DNA of 64,000 nt from Sulfitobacter sp. SK012 (GCF_003352085.1 NZ_CP025804.1:744001-808000), one strand, 5' to 3'. Shown: positions 18,223 through 27,587, numbered from the stretch's first letter. A program made the numbers and translations. The notes: generated by a model not told the origin, from the sequence alone.

Positions 18223-19048
18223 TTGCGATTACCTTTCTATGCTAAAATTTGCCCAGTTAGGGCATTGCGTTCAAGCCAGAGCTCTGGGTTCACTAAGGTG
18301 CCTTTGTCGTGCGCACGCACCAGCTCGAAGCCAACGTTTCTTGAAGAGTATACAACTGCGACGGTAGCGCTCTGTCAATGCGTTGAGGTTTTGAGTGCTG
18401 CGCGGTTGGTCGCCAAATGCTCACTGCGGTCTATCTTTCCGGCCAAAGCGACCTCTTTGCTGCACCCGCAAAAACCGTGATTTTGATCCGACCGCATTGG
18501 GCTCAAACCTGCAGTTCGCTGCGGCCGGCGTCAATGTCCGCAGAGTGTGTTGCATCGACCGGTTGAGATCGCCGCCGGAAGCAGCGGTCGTGTCTCCTGC
18601 GCTCAACGGCAGTTTTGTCCCGCAACTGAGACATTGAGTACGGGCGCAGCGAACAACCGGTTTGGGTTTCTTCTCTTCTGACTATTGCGAACGACCTGTG
18701 TGGATAAATGCTGCAAAGCAAGACATATCTGAAGCTGATTTAGCACTGGTCAGAGGCAGACATGTGTCCGACCTGTTTGCGCGGCACACGCGGCCGCTGG
18801 CCCTGATGGTTTCCGCAAATCAAGTCCCAAACGGCTTCTCGGACAATAAGATATCCCGGACATTCGACTGGGTGTCTTGGCTAACAGGCCGACTGTGGTC
18901 CATAATTCATTAGCCCGATGATTCCGTGCCCATGGTCGCCGGCGTAACGCTCAGAAATATTGGCGGCTTTGTGATCGTCGCAACCAAGGCTTCTGAAGGG
19001 CTAATCGATGTTTCCCCGGACTTCCCTTCTGCCAACAGTCTCCAATAC
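18223..19048. other. Long gene-poor spacer with IS30 debris
   Basis: About 825 bases with no gene I can support. Short frames on both strands show no family features. A near-exact copy of one IS30 end lies at 18543-18574, and short CCGC-rich motifs seen in other spacers recur here. The stretch looks like decayed mobile DNA. Confidence 0.6.
18543..18574. repeat. Orphan IS30 end
   Basis: These 32 bases match the complement of 2829-2860, the left end of the IS30 element, at 31 of 32 positions. They include the codons for the last seven transposase residues and the stop. Similarity stops abruptly on both sides, so this is a relic end rather than an element. Confidence 0.85.
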
Positions 19049-19885
19049 TTAGCCGCCGTTCGGAAGAGGTGGTAACTGACGCAAATACAAAACAACGGCG
19101 TCCAGATCTTGTTCTGTCATCGCCGCATAATGATGGTACCCCATAGGTGGAAGCATCCTGGAACCGTCGGGCCGTATACCCTTGGTAATCATAGTCTTTA
19201 GTTCTTCATCGCTGTAGCCAGCGAGTCCATCTTTATGTGTGGTTAAATTGGCTGACACAGACGTTCCCCAAGGCCCGTGGAACTCAAATCCACCTGCGCC
19301 AAGGTGCGTATCAAAAATTGGTCCTCGCTCACCCATCGGCGTATGACATTCAATGCAATGTGCGACCGGTCCAGCAAGGTATTCGCCATATTCGACGCTT
19401 ACCGACCGAAGTGGAGCAGAAACGCTTTGAACCGGCGGGCCATACGCGGGCGGTAGCGGAATATTATATGTTGAGAACGGCGTTTCATTTTGGCTTGCAG
19501 GAACCGTTCGTAGGAAAGCTACGATGGAATAAAGATCATCGTCAGACAAGTTGCGGTAAAGGGTCATCGGCATTGGCGGTCCGATAATTGTGCCATCCGG
19601 GCGAATACCTTCTCGGATCGCTCTTGCAAGTTCATCATCGGTCCAACTAGCGACGCGCCCACCCGGTGTAATATTCACCGCCCAAGCTTCGAACGCAGGG
19701 TTCTTGTCGACCATAAACCCACCCAGTTCGTTAGACATGTCAGGGCCTTCAGGCGTTTGTGGCGTATGGCAGTTCCCGCAGCCCGCTGGACCTCGAACCA
19801 GATACTCACCTCGCTCAACGGATGGTTGGGCGTTGGCCAGGAATGCAGTTGATGACAGTGCGAAAGCCGTGACGAAGAGGCGCAT
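19049..19885 (-). CDS. Exported di-haem cytochrome c
   Basis: A 278-residue periplasmic cytochrome c with a signal peptide ending near AFLANA (residue 19) and two c-type haem sites, CGNCH near 36 and CIECH near 178. Each half repeats the pattern of IREGIRPDG or ITKGIRPDG followed by a PPM Met-ligand motif, so the protein is an internal duplication. This resembles cytochrome subunits of membrane alcohol or aldehyde dehydrogenases, but no dehydrogenase gene is adjacent. The start at 19885 has GGGGGA upstream, better than the start 21 bases earlier. Confidence 0.9.
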   Translation of the reverse strand: MRLFVTAFALSSTAFLANAQPSVERGEYLVRGPAGCGNCHTPQTPEGPDMSNELGGFMVDKNPAFEAWAVNITPGGRVASWTDDELARAIREGIRPDGTIIGPPMPMTLYRNLSDDDLYSIVAFLRTVPASQNETPFSTYNIPLPPAYGPPVQSVSAPLRSVSVEYGEYLAGPVAHCIECHTPMGERGPIFDTHLGAGGFEFHGPWGTSVSANLTTHKDGLAGYSDEELKTMITKGIRPDGSRMLPPMGYHHYAAMTEQDLDAVVLYLRQLPPLPNGG

Positions 19886-20171
19886 ATCATTTCCCCCTGA
19901 GTTCAAGAACCCGACGCGCCTGCATCAGGTTCGCTCTCAATATTAAGGCAAAACAGCGAAAATCTCTAAGAAAAAGTTTCTCGTCGCGTCTGGAATGGGC
20001 TCAAAGCCATCGTCCAGCGCCTCATAGTCTCAAAGCGCCAAACGTCCGGTCACCGCTTCATCTGATTGAAAAGAATGAAGTTCTGAGCCTTGGGAACGGC
20101 GGCTTTTGGGGCGTGGTTCAAACATGATCCGCTGCGCTGCCGCAAGACCGCTTCGAGCCCACAGTGGCCGG

Positions 20172-21071
20172 CTATTCACTGGCTTTTCCGTCCAAATACA
20201 TGCGCCAGCTGTGTTCGGGCTTAAAGTTTAAAACCGTCTTAGCCTTTTTGTTGGAGAAGAACGTTTCACTAGATCCAATGTCCCCGACCGGGACGCCCTG
20301 ATAATAGCGTTCGATGAGCGCCGAGGAGCTTTCGGCAACCGAGTGATCGTCGTTGGATGCGTTGAAAATCTGGAATCCAAGCCCGTCGGTTTCAAGACAT
20401 CGATCAACCATTTGCCCAAGATCACGGGCGTCAATGTAGGCAAAGATGTTTCGGCGGCGCAAACTGGGATCGGCAATATATGCTGGAAAGTCTTGCTCGT
20501 ATTCGTGGGGCTCAATCACATTATTGATGCGCAATCCGTAGATGTCATATCCGGAGCGCTTTTGAAAACTTCGGGCTGTGACTTCATTTACAACTTTTGA
20601 CATGGCGTAGCTGTCTTCGGGTATAACAGGGTGCTCTTCATCAATGGGCAAATACTCGGGCTTGCGTTCTCCGTCAGCAAAGCAGATGCCGTAGGTCGTT
20701 TCCGAAGATGCAAATATGATCTTCCTGACGCCAAATTTGATCGCTGCATCAATTACATTGTAGGTTCCCAGAGTATTCACGCGGTAGCATTCATTGTCAG
20801 AGGTCATAAGCAGGCGTGGGATTGCAGCGAAATGAACGACCGCATCAAAGCGCGGAACGCCAGTGCCACTTTCAAGTTCATCATAACCTGAGTAGCTTGC
20901 CATGATGTCGAACATCTGACCTGCATCGGTGACATCCGCGATGCGATTTTCTACTCCCGGATGATCCAGGACGGTCTGATCGACATTGAGGATACGGTGT
21001 CCCTTTTCAATAAGATAGGAAATCGCATGCTTTCCCGCCTTGCCCGATCCGCCTGTAAAGAGAATGCGCAT
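20172..21071 (-). CDS. NAD-dependent epimerase/dehydratase
   Basis: An extended SDR of 299 residues with the NAD loop TGGSGKAGKH near residue 6, DVTD near 46, HFAA near 80 and the catalytic pair in SYAMSK near 152. Such enzymes act on nucleotide sugars or related carbonyl compounds; the substrate cannot be read from sequence. It stands alone, with gene-free spacers on both sides and an AraC regulator further right in the same direction. Confidence 0.9.
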   Translation of the reverse strand: MRILFTGGSGKAGKHAISYLIEKGHRILNVDQTVLDHPGVENRIADVTDAGQMFDIMASYSGYDELESGTGVPRFDAVVHFAAIPRLLMTSDNECYRVNTLGTYNVIDAAIKFGVRKIIFASSETTYGICFADGERKPEYLPIDEEHPVIPEDSYAMSKVVNEVTARSFQKRSGYDIYGLRINNVIEPHEYEQDFPAYIADPSLRRRNIFAYIDARDLGQMVDRCLETDGLGFQIFNASNDDHSVAESSSALIERYYQGVPVGDIGSSETFFSNKKAKTVLNFKPEHSWRMYLDGKASE

Positions 21072-21413
21072 ATAAGCCCTCCATGTTCGCTGTTCTGAGT
21101 ACCGCCTTTTGACTTTAAGCGAAAGCCAGTGGCTCTCTTTGGGCGCATCTTACAGCATCTCTGGCATTGAATTTCGTTGATCCATAGACACTGTGTCGGC
21201 ATTGTCCCGCATAGCGGAACTCTAAGCACACCGCAGCGAATGTTCGCTTCCCGCACAAACTACCTGAATGCTGCAACGTGACCAAAGTCCGCCTTTGGGT
21301 CGCGTCAACAGCTCAAGCGGCGGTCTCCCGATAGTTAACAATACGAGCGTCAAAACCTGACATAGCCCCCTGCAGGTGGAAATTGAATTTTGAGTCTGCA
21401 TCAATCTGGTGTG
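21072..21413. other. Gene-free spacer
   Basis: About 340 bases with no supported gene. It contains CGAATGTTCGC and AAAGTCCGC-like motifs that recur in other spacers of the window. Confidence 0.5.
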
Positions 21414-22325
21414 TCACGTCTTTAGTGAGGATGCTCGGAACTTCCGAGGCGGTTGACCCGTCGTTGTCTCAAACGCGCGACTGAATGCACTGCGGGATGT
21501 AAAACCAACCATTTCGGCAACTCGTTTTACGGGTATATCTGTGTCACGTAACAATGTACCTGCGCGCCGCATCCGCAGGTCGCGCAACAACTCTATCGGA
21601 CCAGATCCATACGCGCTGGCAAACCGCTTGGCAAACGCCGCCCTGCTCATGCTGACACTGTCTGCTAGGCTTTCGACAGTATGATTGTCTCCGGGTTTAT
21701 CGAGCATGGCGCGCAACGCATTCCATACCGTCGGATCCGCCAAGGCAGCCATCCAATGCAATGCGTTATCGGACACGGCCAACCGTTTGCGGAGCATTTC
21801 GATCATACATTGCGTCAGTAGGGCACGGATCATGGCCCGGCTGCCAAGACCGGGATTGGCTATTTCATACAGCAAGGCTTGTAAGGTCGTGTGCATCCGG
21901 TTGGGCGACGAAACATTCTCGATCAGTGGCTCACGTATCAGATCAATGATGTCTGCGACCCCGCGCAAGCCAACATCAACATGGGCACAAAGGGCAATCA
22001 ATTGCCCCTCTCCACCACAATCGGATGTAGCCATGAGATGTCCAAGGCTCAGAGCGGCAGGTTTACATTTTGGCACCGGGTCGCTGGTCACGCCAAAACT
22101 GTGGAGTGCATGACTTTGCAGCGCAGGGATAAGCACAAGCGATCCACGGGAAACCTTTAAGGGTGCGCGAGACCGCACAATGATTTCACCTTCACCAGAT
22201 AGAATGTAGTGCAACGTTGCAGAAGCATCGCGCTCAAGACCAAGATTACAGGTCCCTTGCAATTGGCAAATGGCGAAAGGGTTTGTCGTGATTTCCAGTT
22301 CGTCAAAGATATGGTCAAATTTCAT
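21414..22325 (-). CDS. AraC-family transcriptional regulator with cupin domain
   Basis: A 303-residue regulator. The N-terminal half is an AraC cupin-type ligand domain (LHYILSGEGEIIV, LVLIPALQSHALH). The C-terminal half carries the double HTH with LADSVSMSRAAFAKRF near 225 and VAEMVGFTSRSAFSRAF near 272, then GQPPRKFR. It is divergent from the Tat-exported cysteine hydrolase gene starting at 22455, the likely target. Confidence 0.92.
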   Translation of the reverse strand: MKFDHIFDELEITTNPFAICQLQGTCNLGLERDASATLHYILSGEGEIIVRSRAPLKVSRGSLVLIPALQSHALHSFGVTSDPVPKCKPAALSLGHLMATSDCGGEGQLIALCAHVDVGLRGVADIIDLIREPLIENVSSPNRMHTTLQALLYEIANPGLGSRAMIRALLTQCMIEMLRKRLAVSDNALHWMAALADPTVWNALRAMLDKPGDNHTVESLADSVSMSRAAFAKRFASAYGSGPIELLRDLRMRRAGTLLRDTDIPVKRVAEMVGFTSRSAFSRAFETTTGQPPRKFRASSLKT

Positions 22326-22454
22326 GAGCCCATTTTGATCCCGTTTTTGGACGAAAAGACACCTATTTTATTTCTATGCGACCATATCAAGACGAAAAGG
22401 CACATACAGCATCGTATCAAATGGATACATCCGACCAACAAAAGGAATGCTAAG

Positions 22455-23279
22455 ATGTGTAATTGCGATGATCCAAACCACAAGCACGGTAAAATCTCTC
22501 GCCGCGCAGCTCTGCGCGGAGGTTTAGCGGCAACCGCGGCAGCTGCAACAACTGCAACAACGGCATCTGCCCAGACGGCAAGCCCTTATGCAGATCCAGA
22601 AAATTCCGTTCTGCCACCTTCTAACATGAAACTGGACCTCAGCCGTGCTGCATTGGTTGTTACTGATCCTCAGGTCGATTTCCTAAGCCCCGATGGCGTG
22701 ACGTGGGGCGTGGTAGGTGCATCTGTGACAGAGAACAACACTGTCGAAAACATCGAAACCTTGTTTAAAGCTGCAAAAGCTGCGGACATTACAGTTGCCG
22801 TGTCGCCGCACTATTACTACCCGACCGACCATGGTTGGAAATTCGAGGGCGCGCTGGAAAAGCTGATGCACAAAATTGGTATGTTTGACCGGCCAGGCCC
22901 ATTGAATCTCGAGGGTTTTGACGGGTCTGGCGCCGACTGGATGCCGCAGTACAAAAAATACATCAACGATGGCAAAACAATCGTGACATCGCCGCACAAA
23001 GTTTACGGTAACGACACGAATGATCTGTCCCTGCAATTGCGTAAGCAAGGTGTTGATCAGGTCATCCTGTCAGGTATGTCAGCAAACTTGTGCACTGAAT
23101 CTCACATGCGTGAACTGATAGAGCAAGGTTTTGAAGTTGCTGTTGTTAAGGACGCGACTGCAGCTGCGATCATCCCAGACGGCGATGGCTACTTGGCCGC
23201 TTTGACCAACTTCCGCTTCATCGCGAACGCTGTGTGGAGCACGCAAGAAGCGGTTGCAATGATCGAAGCAGCCAGCTGA
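22455..23279 (+). CDS. Tat-exported isochorismatase-family cysteine hydrolase
   Basis: The 274-residue protein starts with a Cys/His-rich leader (MCNCDDPNHKHGK) and a twin-arginine signal (SRRAALRGG plus an Ala-rich stretch), so it is probably exported folded. The body is an isochorismatase-like hydrolase with the Asp in VTDPQVDF, the Lys in SPHKVYG and the nucleophile Cys in GMSANLCTESH, the usual D-K-C triad. AAAGGAA precedes the ATG at 22455. A periplasmic location is unusual for the family. A terminator follows at 23290. Confidence 0.9.
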   Translation: MCNCDDPNHKHGKISRRAALRGGLAATAAAATTATTASAQTASPYADPENSVLPPSNMKLDLSRAALVVTDPQVDFLSPDGVTWGVVGASVTENNTVENIETLFKAAKAADITVAVSPHYYYPTDHGWKFEGALEKLMHKIGMFDRPGPLNLEGFDGSGADWMPQYKKYINDGKTIVTSPHKVYGNDTNDLSLQLRKQGVDQVILSGMSANLCTESHMRELIEQGFEVAVVKDATAAAIIPDGDGYLAALTNFRFIANAVWSTQEAVAMIEAAS

Positions 23280-23289
23280 TAAAGTTGGG

Positions 23290-23322
23290 AAGCCCGCACG
23301 AGTTTTTAGTGTGGGCTTTTTC
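23290..23322 (+). terminator. Intrinsic terminator after cysteine hydrolase gene
   Basis: A stem of AAGCCCGCAC against GTGTGGGCTT with one weak pair is followed by a T-run, 10 bases after the stop codon. Confidence 0.85.
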
Positions 23323-23768
23323 GTTTGGGTTAGCCATTTTGAACGTTGCGCTATTGGTGCAAAAAGCGAGAAAGACATCTAACCGGCAACAACCAGAATG
23401 TGGAAGCTGACATTGATGCAAGCGCCGCGAAAGCTCGTTTTGCCCACGTTGCCGACCTAGGCACCAGCAGCGGTGAAAGTCCGCTCTGGGTTAGGAATGC
23501 TTGACGTATGGGTCAACGTTGCGTGACGCGCCCATTGATGGGATTCAGAAAACCCGCTTGATCGAGTCGAAGATGCGCGACGTTCCACACTTTTTAGATG
23601 ACATTTCGGTTTTTGTTCTTGCGACGGAGCCTTTCGTTTTTGCTAGGGTGTTCTATTGAAAAGCGGTCCTTTGGACAACGTGCGGCTGACGTCGGATTGG
23701 GCCTAACCCTTTCACTCACCACCGCACACAGAGTGTCCGATCTACGTAAATGCTCCAAATAATCCCTC
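23323..23768. other. Gene-free spacer
   Basis: About 445 bases with no supported gene. It has a GAAAGTCCGC motif near 23474 like those in other spacers. Confidence 0.5.
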
Positions 23769-24641
23769 TTAGGCTACAAACTGCTGACGGTGCGTTTTAC
23801 AGTAACCCACTAGAACATCGCGGAATGCGCGTAGCTTTTGAGAGGGCCAAACGTCCGGATGTCCCACCACCCAAATATCGGCATAAGGTTGCGGTTGTAG
23901 AACAGGAACCTGCACCAACCCCGCTGTGGCACGTCCAAGGAACACCGGCATTCGGACAACTCCTAGCCCTGCCTGAGCAGCACCGACCATTGCGACCATA
24001 TCGTCGAAACGAAACCTTACGTTGTTGTTGGGAAACTCTGGCCCAATCCCTTTGGGGACGTTTGGATAGGCGTCATAGACGATCCAATCGATCATCTCCT
24101 TAGGCTTAGAGGCGATACGGTCCGCTACATCTTGACTGGAAAAGCTTGCATTTTCTTGTCTCAAAAGTCTCAGACCCGTCAAGGTATCGCCCGGATTTTT
24201 ACTAATTCGAATGGCGAGGTCGGCTTCGCGGCGCGTTAGGTCCAGTAGGTCATTTGTCGCAAGGATGCGCAGTTCGATGCGTGGATGCGCCTTCGTGAAT
24301 TGGTCAATGACGGGTGCCAAAAAGCTGGCAATGAGCAGCTGCGGGGCAGTTATCGTCAGCACGCCCGAAAGTTCGGTTTCAGCGCCCTGTAGTTGGCGCA
24401 TCATGCTGTTTTCGGTTATTTCCATCTGATCCGCATGCACTGCGAGAATATGTGCGGCTTCCGTGGGCCTGTAGCCATCTGACAGTCGCTCAAACAACAA
24501 TTGGTTCAACGCGTCTTCGGCACGGCGCACTCTGCGTGCAACGGTTGTGTAATTCACACCCAAAGCCTCAGCAGCACCAGCCAAAGAGCGATGGCGAACC
24601 AACATCATGACTGTGCGCAAATCATCCCATGCAACACTCAT
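23769..24641 (-). CDS. LysR-family transcriptional regulator
   Basis: A 290-residue LysR regulator from the ATG at 24641. The N-terminal winged HTH (LAGAAEALGVNYTTVARRVRRAED) is near residues 19-42 and the periplasmic-binding-like effector domain fills the rest. Codons upstream to 24734 are open but lie in the promoter region. It is divergent from the DUF1330 gene. GCATGC repeats overlapping its start suggest autoregulation. Confidence 0.92.
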   Translation of the reverse strand: MSVAWDDLRTVMMLVRHRSLAGAAEALGVNYTTVARRVRRAEDALNQLLFERLSDGYRPTEAAHILAVHADQMEITENSMMRQLQGAETELSGVLTITAPQLLIASFLAPVIDQFTKAHPRIELRILATNDLLDLTRREADLAIRISKNPGDTLTGLRLLRQENASFSSQDVADRIASKPKEMIDWIVYDAYPNVPKGIGPEFPNNNVRFRFDDMVAMVGAAQAGLGVVRMPVFLGRATAGLVQVPVLQPQPYADIWVVGHPDVWPSQKLRAFRDVLVGYCKTHRQQFVA

Positions 24642-24669
24642 GCATGCGTTATTGCATGCCTTACATGCA
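24639..24669. promoter_or_regulatory. Possible LysR operator with GCATGC repeats
   Basis: Two GCATGC palindromes (24642-24647 and 24654-24659) spaced 12 bases apart, with CATGCA at 24664-24669, lie at the LysR start in the region divergent to DUF1330. Spacing near one helical turn fits a multi-site operator. This is inferred from symmetry only. Confidence 0.4.
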
Positions 24670-24736
24670 AATACACGCGTTTTTACATGTGGGGCATTCG
24701 GTATGTTGTCTTCATCATCAATCAACGGAGACAATC

Positions 24737-25018
24737 ATGATCTACGCCTATGCAAAAATTACCGTAACCAACCCTGAAGCCCTGGTCGAATATCGTGATG
24801 TCGCCAGTGCGGCACTTGCCAAACATGGCGGCAAAGTCGAAAGCGCCTCGCGCGAATTCACTGTCTTAGACGGTGCGCCTGACCTACCCAATGTATGTGC
24901 GTTGCTCAGCTTTCCCGACAAGAGTGCGGCCATTGCTTGGTCTAAAGATCCTGAGCTTGCGGATGTACATGCGCTGCGTCGCAGTGCCGGTGCATCTGAC
25001 ATTCTTCTACTGGGTTAA
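24737..25018 (+). CDS. DUF1330 protein
   Basis: A 93-residue ferredoxin-like alpha/beta-barrel protein of DUF1330, with the typical YAKITVTNPEALVEYRD start, AKHGGKVE and FPDKSAAIAWSKDPE. GGAG lies 6 bases before the ATG at 24737. Dimeric small proteins of this group are often listed as uncharacterised or monooxygenase-like. The divergent LysR gene probably controls it. Confidence 0.9.
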   Translation: MIYAYAKITVTNPEALVEYRDVASAALAKHGGKVESASREFTVLDGAPDLPNVCALLSFPDKSAAIAWSKDPELADVHALRRSAGASDILLLG

Positions 25019-25493
25019 GTGGAAAGACCGCCGGAAATGGAAAGACCTGCCATTCGCAAATGTGCGCGAGTGGCAGCTCAATCCGCGTAGCGTTCACTTA
25101 ATTTCACAATGCCGAAGGCCTGCGTTTGAGGAAGCCGGACGTTGTTGGTTGAAGGGGCCAAGCGGTCGTCGACGTAACGAAAATCGACGACAGGTTTCGG
25201 GTTCTAGAATGCAAACCCAGCGCACTCAGTTTTGTGACTTTTTGTACGCTACAATGATCTTCGGAACGTAAGGTCGTCCTGAAACCTAATGCAGAATATG
25301 TCTAGCCAACTGTATTTGGCCAAAGTCTCAATGAAATGTTGTTTGTCCCCCTTTCACTATTCGTCAAATTGATCCTGAGTTTTCTTCTTGGTCGGTTTGT
25401 TTTGTCGCGTGACATGAGCATTCGTTCATATCAACTATTTGCCTGGCACTAACGGGGTAATCCCCCCATTTATGGGGCTGTTTGAAACTAGAA
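25019..25493. other. Gene-free spacer
   Basis: About 475 bases between the DUF1330 gene and the IS3 relic. No supported gene or strong site was seen. Confidence 0.5.
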
Positions 25494-25957
25494 TTAAGCG
25501 ACCATTTGGTACTGGTTCAGTTTCATAGCGGGTGTGATGCCGCCGATGCCCATGTTGGGTCTGTCGTTGTTATAAGTCCATAGCCATTTCGTGGCGTGAT
25601 CTTGCACCTCCTGAATGTTGTGAAAGATGTGGGATCCAAGCCATTCGTTGCGCACAGTTCGATTGTATCGCTCGATATATGCGTTCTGTTGCGGCTTCCC
25701 CGGTTGGATGTAGCTGAGCGTTATGTGGTGCTTGCGGCCCAGTCGATAAGCTTGCCGCTTAGATATTCTGGGCCGTTATCCACGCGCATCATCGCAGGCT
25801 TTCCACGCCAGGCGATAATCTGGTTCAGGCTGCGCACGACCCGCGCCGCTGGCAGTGAGAAGTCCACATCTATGGCCAAGCCTTCGCGGTTAAAGTCATC
25901 GATGATATTCAGCGTGCGGAACGTTTTCCCGTTCAGTGTTGACCATTTTGGTCAACT
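25494..25957 (-). pseudogene. IS3-family transposase fragment, frameshifted
   Basis: This is the C-terminal part of an IS3-family OrfB integrase. Reading leftward from about 25957 it gives [29 protein letters not shown] and [12 protein letters not shown], then a stop. Losing one base near 25728-25735 accounts for the break, since the next frame gives SYIQPGKPQQNAY and NRTVRNEWLG with the catalytic Glu, then NNDRPNMGIGGITP to the stop at 25494. The N-terminal half and OrfA are missing. Confidence 0.88.
25939..25955. repeat. Perfect 17-base palindrome
   Basis: TTGACCA-TTT-TGGTCAA lies at the truncated end of the IS3 fragment. It may mark the break point or be a chance hairpin. Confidence 0.5.
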
Positions 25958-26151
25958 GAGGGTGCGTCTCTTTTGATCCTTGATCGAAATGTGCGCCTAT
26001 CTAAGCCACATGCCAAAAACCCTCAATTAACTGCTCTTGTATTGATCTGGGTTCTTGGCCCGAGCTTGTTATGTGGGTCCAAGCAATGCGCCACCCGTCA
26101 GCGAACGCCAGAAGACACTAAGCTATTCGGTCGTCCGCACGATAAAAACTG

Positions 26152-26565
26152 CTACTGCTGAATGCTCTCCAAATAGGTGGCCAGCGCCAATAGATCGGCT
26201 GGGATCGGGGTCGCGTTGGCATCGTCGCCTACGATCACGGTCGGTCCTAAGTCGCCGGCTCCGAACTCTGGCATCACGCTTTGCGGATGGTTTTTCCGGT
26301 TGAAGCCATCGATGGTGTCTAAAACCCGGTCTCGGGGAAAGACCCCGCCAGAACTACGAGATAAGCCGGTGAGATCAGGCGGGGTTTTTCCAATCCTAAG
26401 TGTTTCCGGCCCGGCACCGCGCGCATCTTGCCCATGACAGGCTGCGCAATTTTGCGCGAAAAGGTTCGCGCCCTGCGCGGCATCGACTGAAGGAGAGGAT
26501 GTTTCGCATCCTGCAAGGACTATCAGTGCCACTGCACCAAGGAATGGACCTGTTTTGAAGTTCAT
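26152..26565 (-). CDS. Lipoprotein mono-haem cytochrome c
   Basis: A 137-residue cytochrome c. The start at 26565 gives a lipoprotein signal with lipobox LAGC near residue 19, so it is anchored to a membrane. One haem site CAACH is near 41, with a likely Met ligand in SVMPEFG near 96. It is the last gene of a leftward four-gene operon and follows another small cytochrome c by 29 bases; their shared PISR/PRDRV-IDG patterns suggest a duplicated pair. Confidence 0.88.
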   Translation of the reverse strand: MNFKTGPFLGAVALIVLAGCETSSPSVDAAQGANLFAQNCAACHGQDARGAGPETLRIGKTPPDLTGLSRSSGGVFPRDRVLDTIDGFNRKNHPQSVMPEFGAGDLGPTVIVGDDANATPIPADLLALATYLESIQQ

Positions 26566-26594
26566 AATGCACTCGATCATCTATTTGGACGCTG

Positions 26595-26993
26595 TCATTC
26601 TTGGACGGCCTGAAGGAAGGCAACCATATCAAGGATCGGTTGGCTAGTCATAATCAAGACGCCGGTCTCATCACGCATCGTCTTGCCCCGCCCTTCAAAG
26701 AAATTGCCAAAAACGGGCATTGGGCTGCCGTGCGCAACCAAGGGATCCCGCCCATCTATGCGGGCGATGACCCTAGATATAGGGAAGTCGCCGCCGTTCA
26801 CGGTGGTGAGTTTCGTTAAATCGGTCGGTGCAAGCATGAGGATGGCGGACATCGGACCTTTGCCGCGCGCAGCGGCCCCGTGGCAGGAGGCACAATACGT
26901 CATGTACAAATCTTCGCCTTCGTCCCGATCTTGAGCGAAGGCAATATTGGCGGGCAACAACACCGCCGCAATCAAGAGTGTAAGTCGTCTCAT
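26595..26993 (-). CDS. Periplasmic mono-haem cytochrome c
   Basis: A 132-residue cytochrome c with a signal peptide ending near NIAFA (residue 19), one haem motif CASCH near 35 and a Met candidate in GSPMPVFG near 93. It is third in the operon DUF2892 - DUF442 - cytochrome - cytochrome, which starts near an FNR box at 27651. A role in low-oxygen electron transfer is likely; the donor and acceptor are unknown. Confidence 0.9.
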   Translation of the reverse strand: MRRLTLLIAAVLLPANIAFAQDRDEGEDLYMTYCASCHGAAARGKGPMSAILMLAPTDLTKLTTVNGGDFPISRVIARIDGRDPLVAHGSPMPVFGNFFEGRGKTMRDETGVLIMTSQPILDMVAFLQAVQE

Positions 26994-27021
26994 AGTGGAT
27001 ACCCCTTCGGCGACTATGGCG

Positions 27022-27375
27022 TTAGCTGCCTTTCGAGTTAGAATTTCCCTCTAAAACACTGCTCAAGAGCGCCTTGCTACGTGCACCCGTGTCGCAATAT
27101 GCCAGTATCGGTTTTGGGCAGGTCGCAACGATATCTGCGATTTTCTTGAAGTCGCCGTGCGAGGGGCCGGTGGCCGATATTGGGAAGTAGATTGTGTGCA
27201 ACCCTGCCAGATGGGCCGTGGTTTGTACCGTCTCAAACAGCGGTTGGGCGAGATCCTCCCCATCAGGGCGATTGCAAATGAGGGTTTTCACCCCAGTCGC
27301 ATGGATGAGCGCGATATCATCTGTCGTGACCTGTCCGCATGTCGCGAGCTGCGGGCTGAGGTGATCAACATTCAT
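27022..27375 (-). CDS. DUF442 (TIGR01244) sulfurtransferase-like protein
   Basis: A 117-residue protein with the phosphatase/rhodanese-like fold of the DUF442 domain that forms the N-terminus of Blh-type sulfur transferase/dioxygenase fusions. Features are LSPQLATCGQVTTDDI at the start, LICNRPDGED near 33 and the active-site loop AYCDTGARS near 92, with a Cys nucleophile. It overlaps the DUF2892 gene by 4 bases. Stand-alone with DUF2892 and cytochromes, it may act on sulfane sulfur or sulfide. Confidence 0.86.
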   Translation of the reverse strand: MNVDHLSPQLATCGQVTTDDIALIHATGVKTLICNRPDGEDLAQPLFETVQTTAHLAGLHTIYFPISATGPSHGDFKKIADIVATCPKPILAYCDTGARSKALLSSVLEGNSNSKGS

Positions 27376-27587
27376 GACCGTTTACAGGTTGATAGACCCA
27401 GCACTCGGTAGATTGGGCAAAACTTCAGGAGGGAGGTTGCCGTTAGTATCACGCCCACAATCAGCGCTGCATACGTCCAAACAGAGCTTGCCCATGTCAC
27501 TGGAAAGTTGAGAAAGGGGGCTGCGATTAGGAACAGGCCAACGAGTAGGCGCAAGCCGCGATCCAGTCTTCCTAGGTTCTGTGTCAC
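27372..27587 (-). CDS. DUF2892 small membrane protein
   Basis: A 71-residue two-span protein with NLGRLDRGLRLLVGL at the start and CPIYRVLG near 57, the YgaP-tail type DUF2892. The start is GTG at 27587 with AGGAG upstream. In other bacteria this domain is fused or linked to rhodanese proteins, which fits its overlap with the DUF442 gene. It leads an operon with an FNR box 64 bases upstream. Confidence 0.88.
   Translation of the reverse strand: MTQNLGRLDRGLRLLVGLFLIAAPFLNFPVTWASSVWTYAALIVGVILTATSLLKFCPIYRVLGLSTCKRS

Noticed and set aside
18662..18913. 83-residue frame in the long spacer
   Set aside because: No family match I recognise, no ribosome-binding site and no coupling to neighbours.
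25596..25976. 126-residue plus-strand frame
   Set aside because: It is the complement of the IS3 transposase fragment, which shows the integrase motifs.
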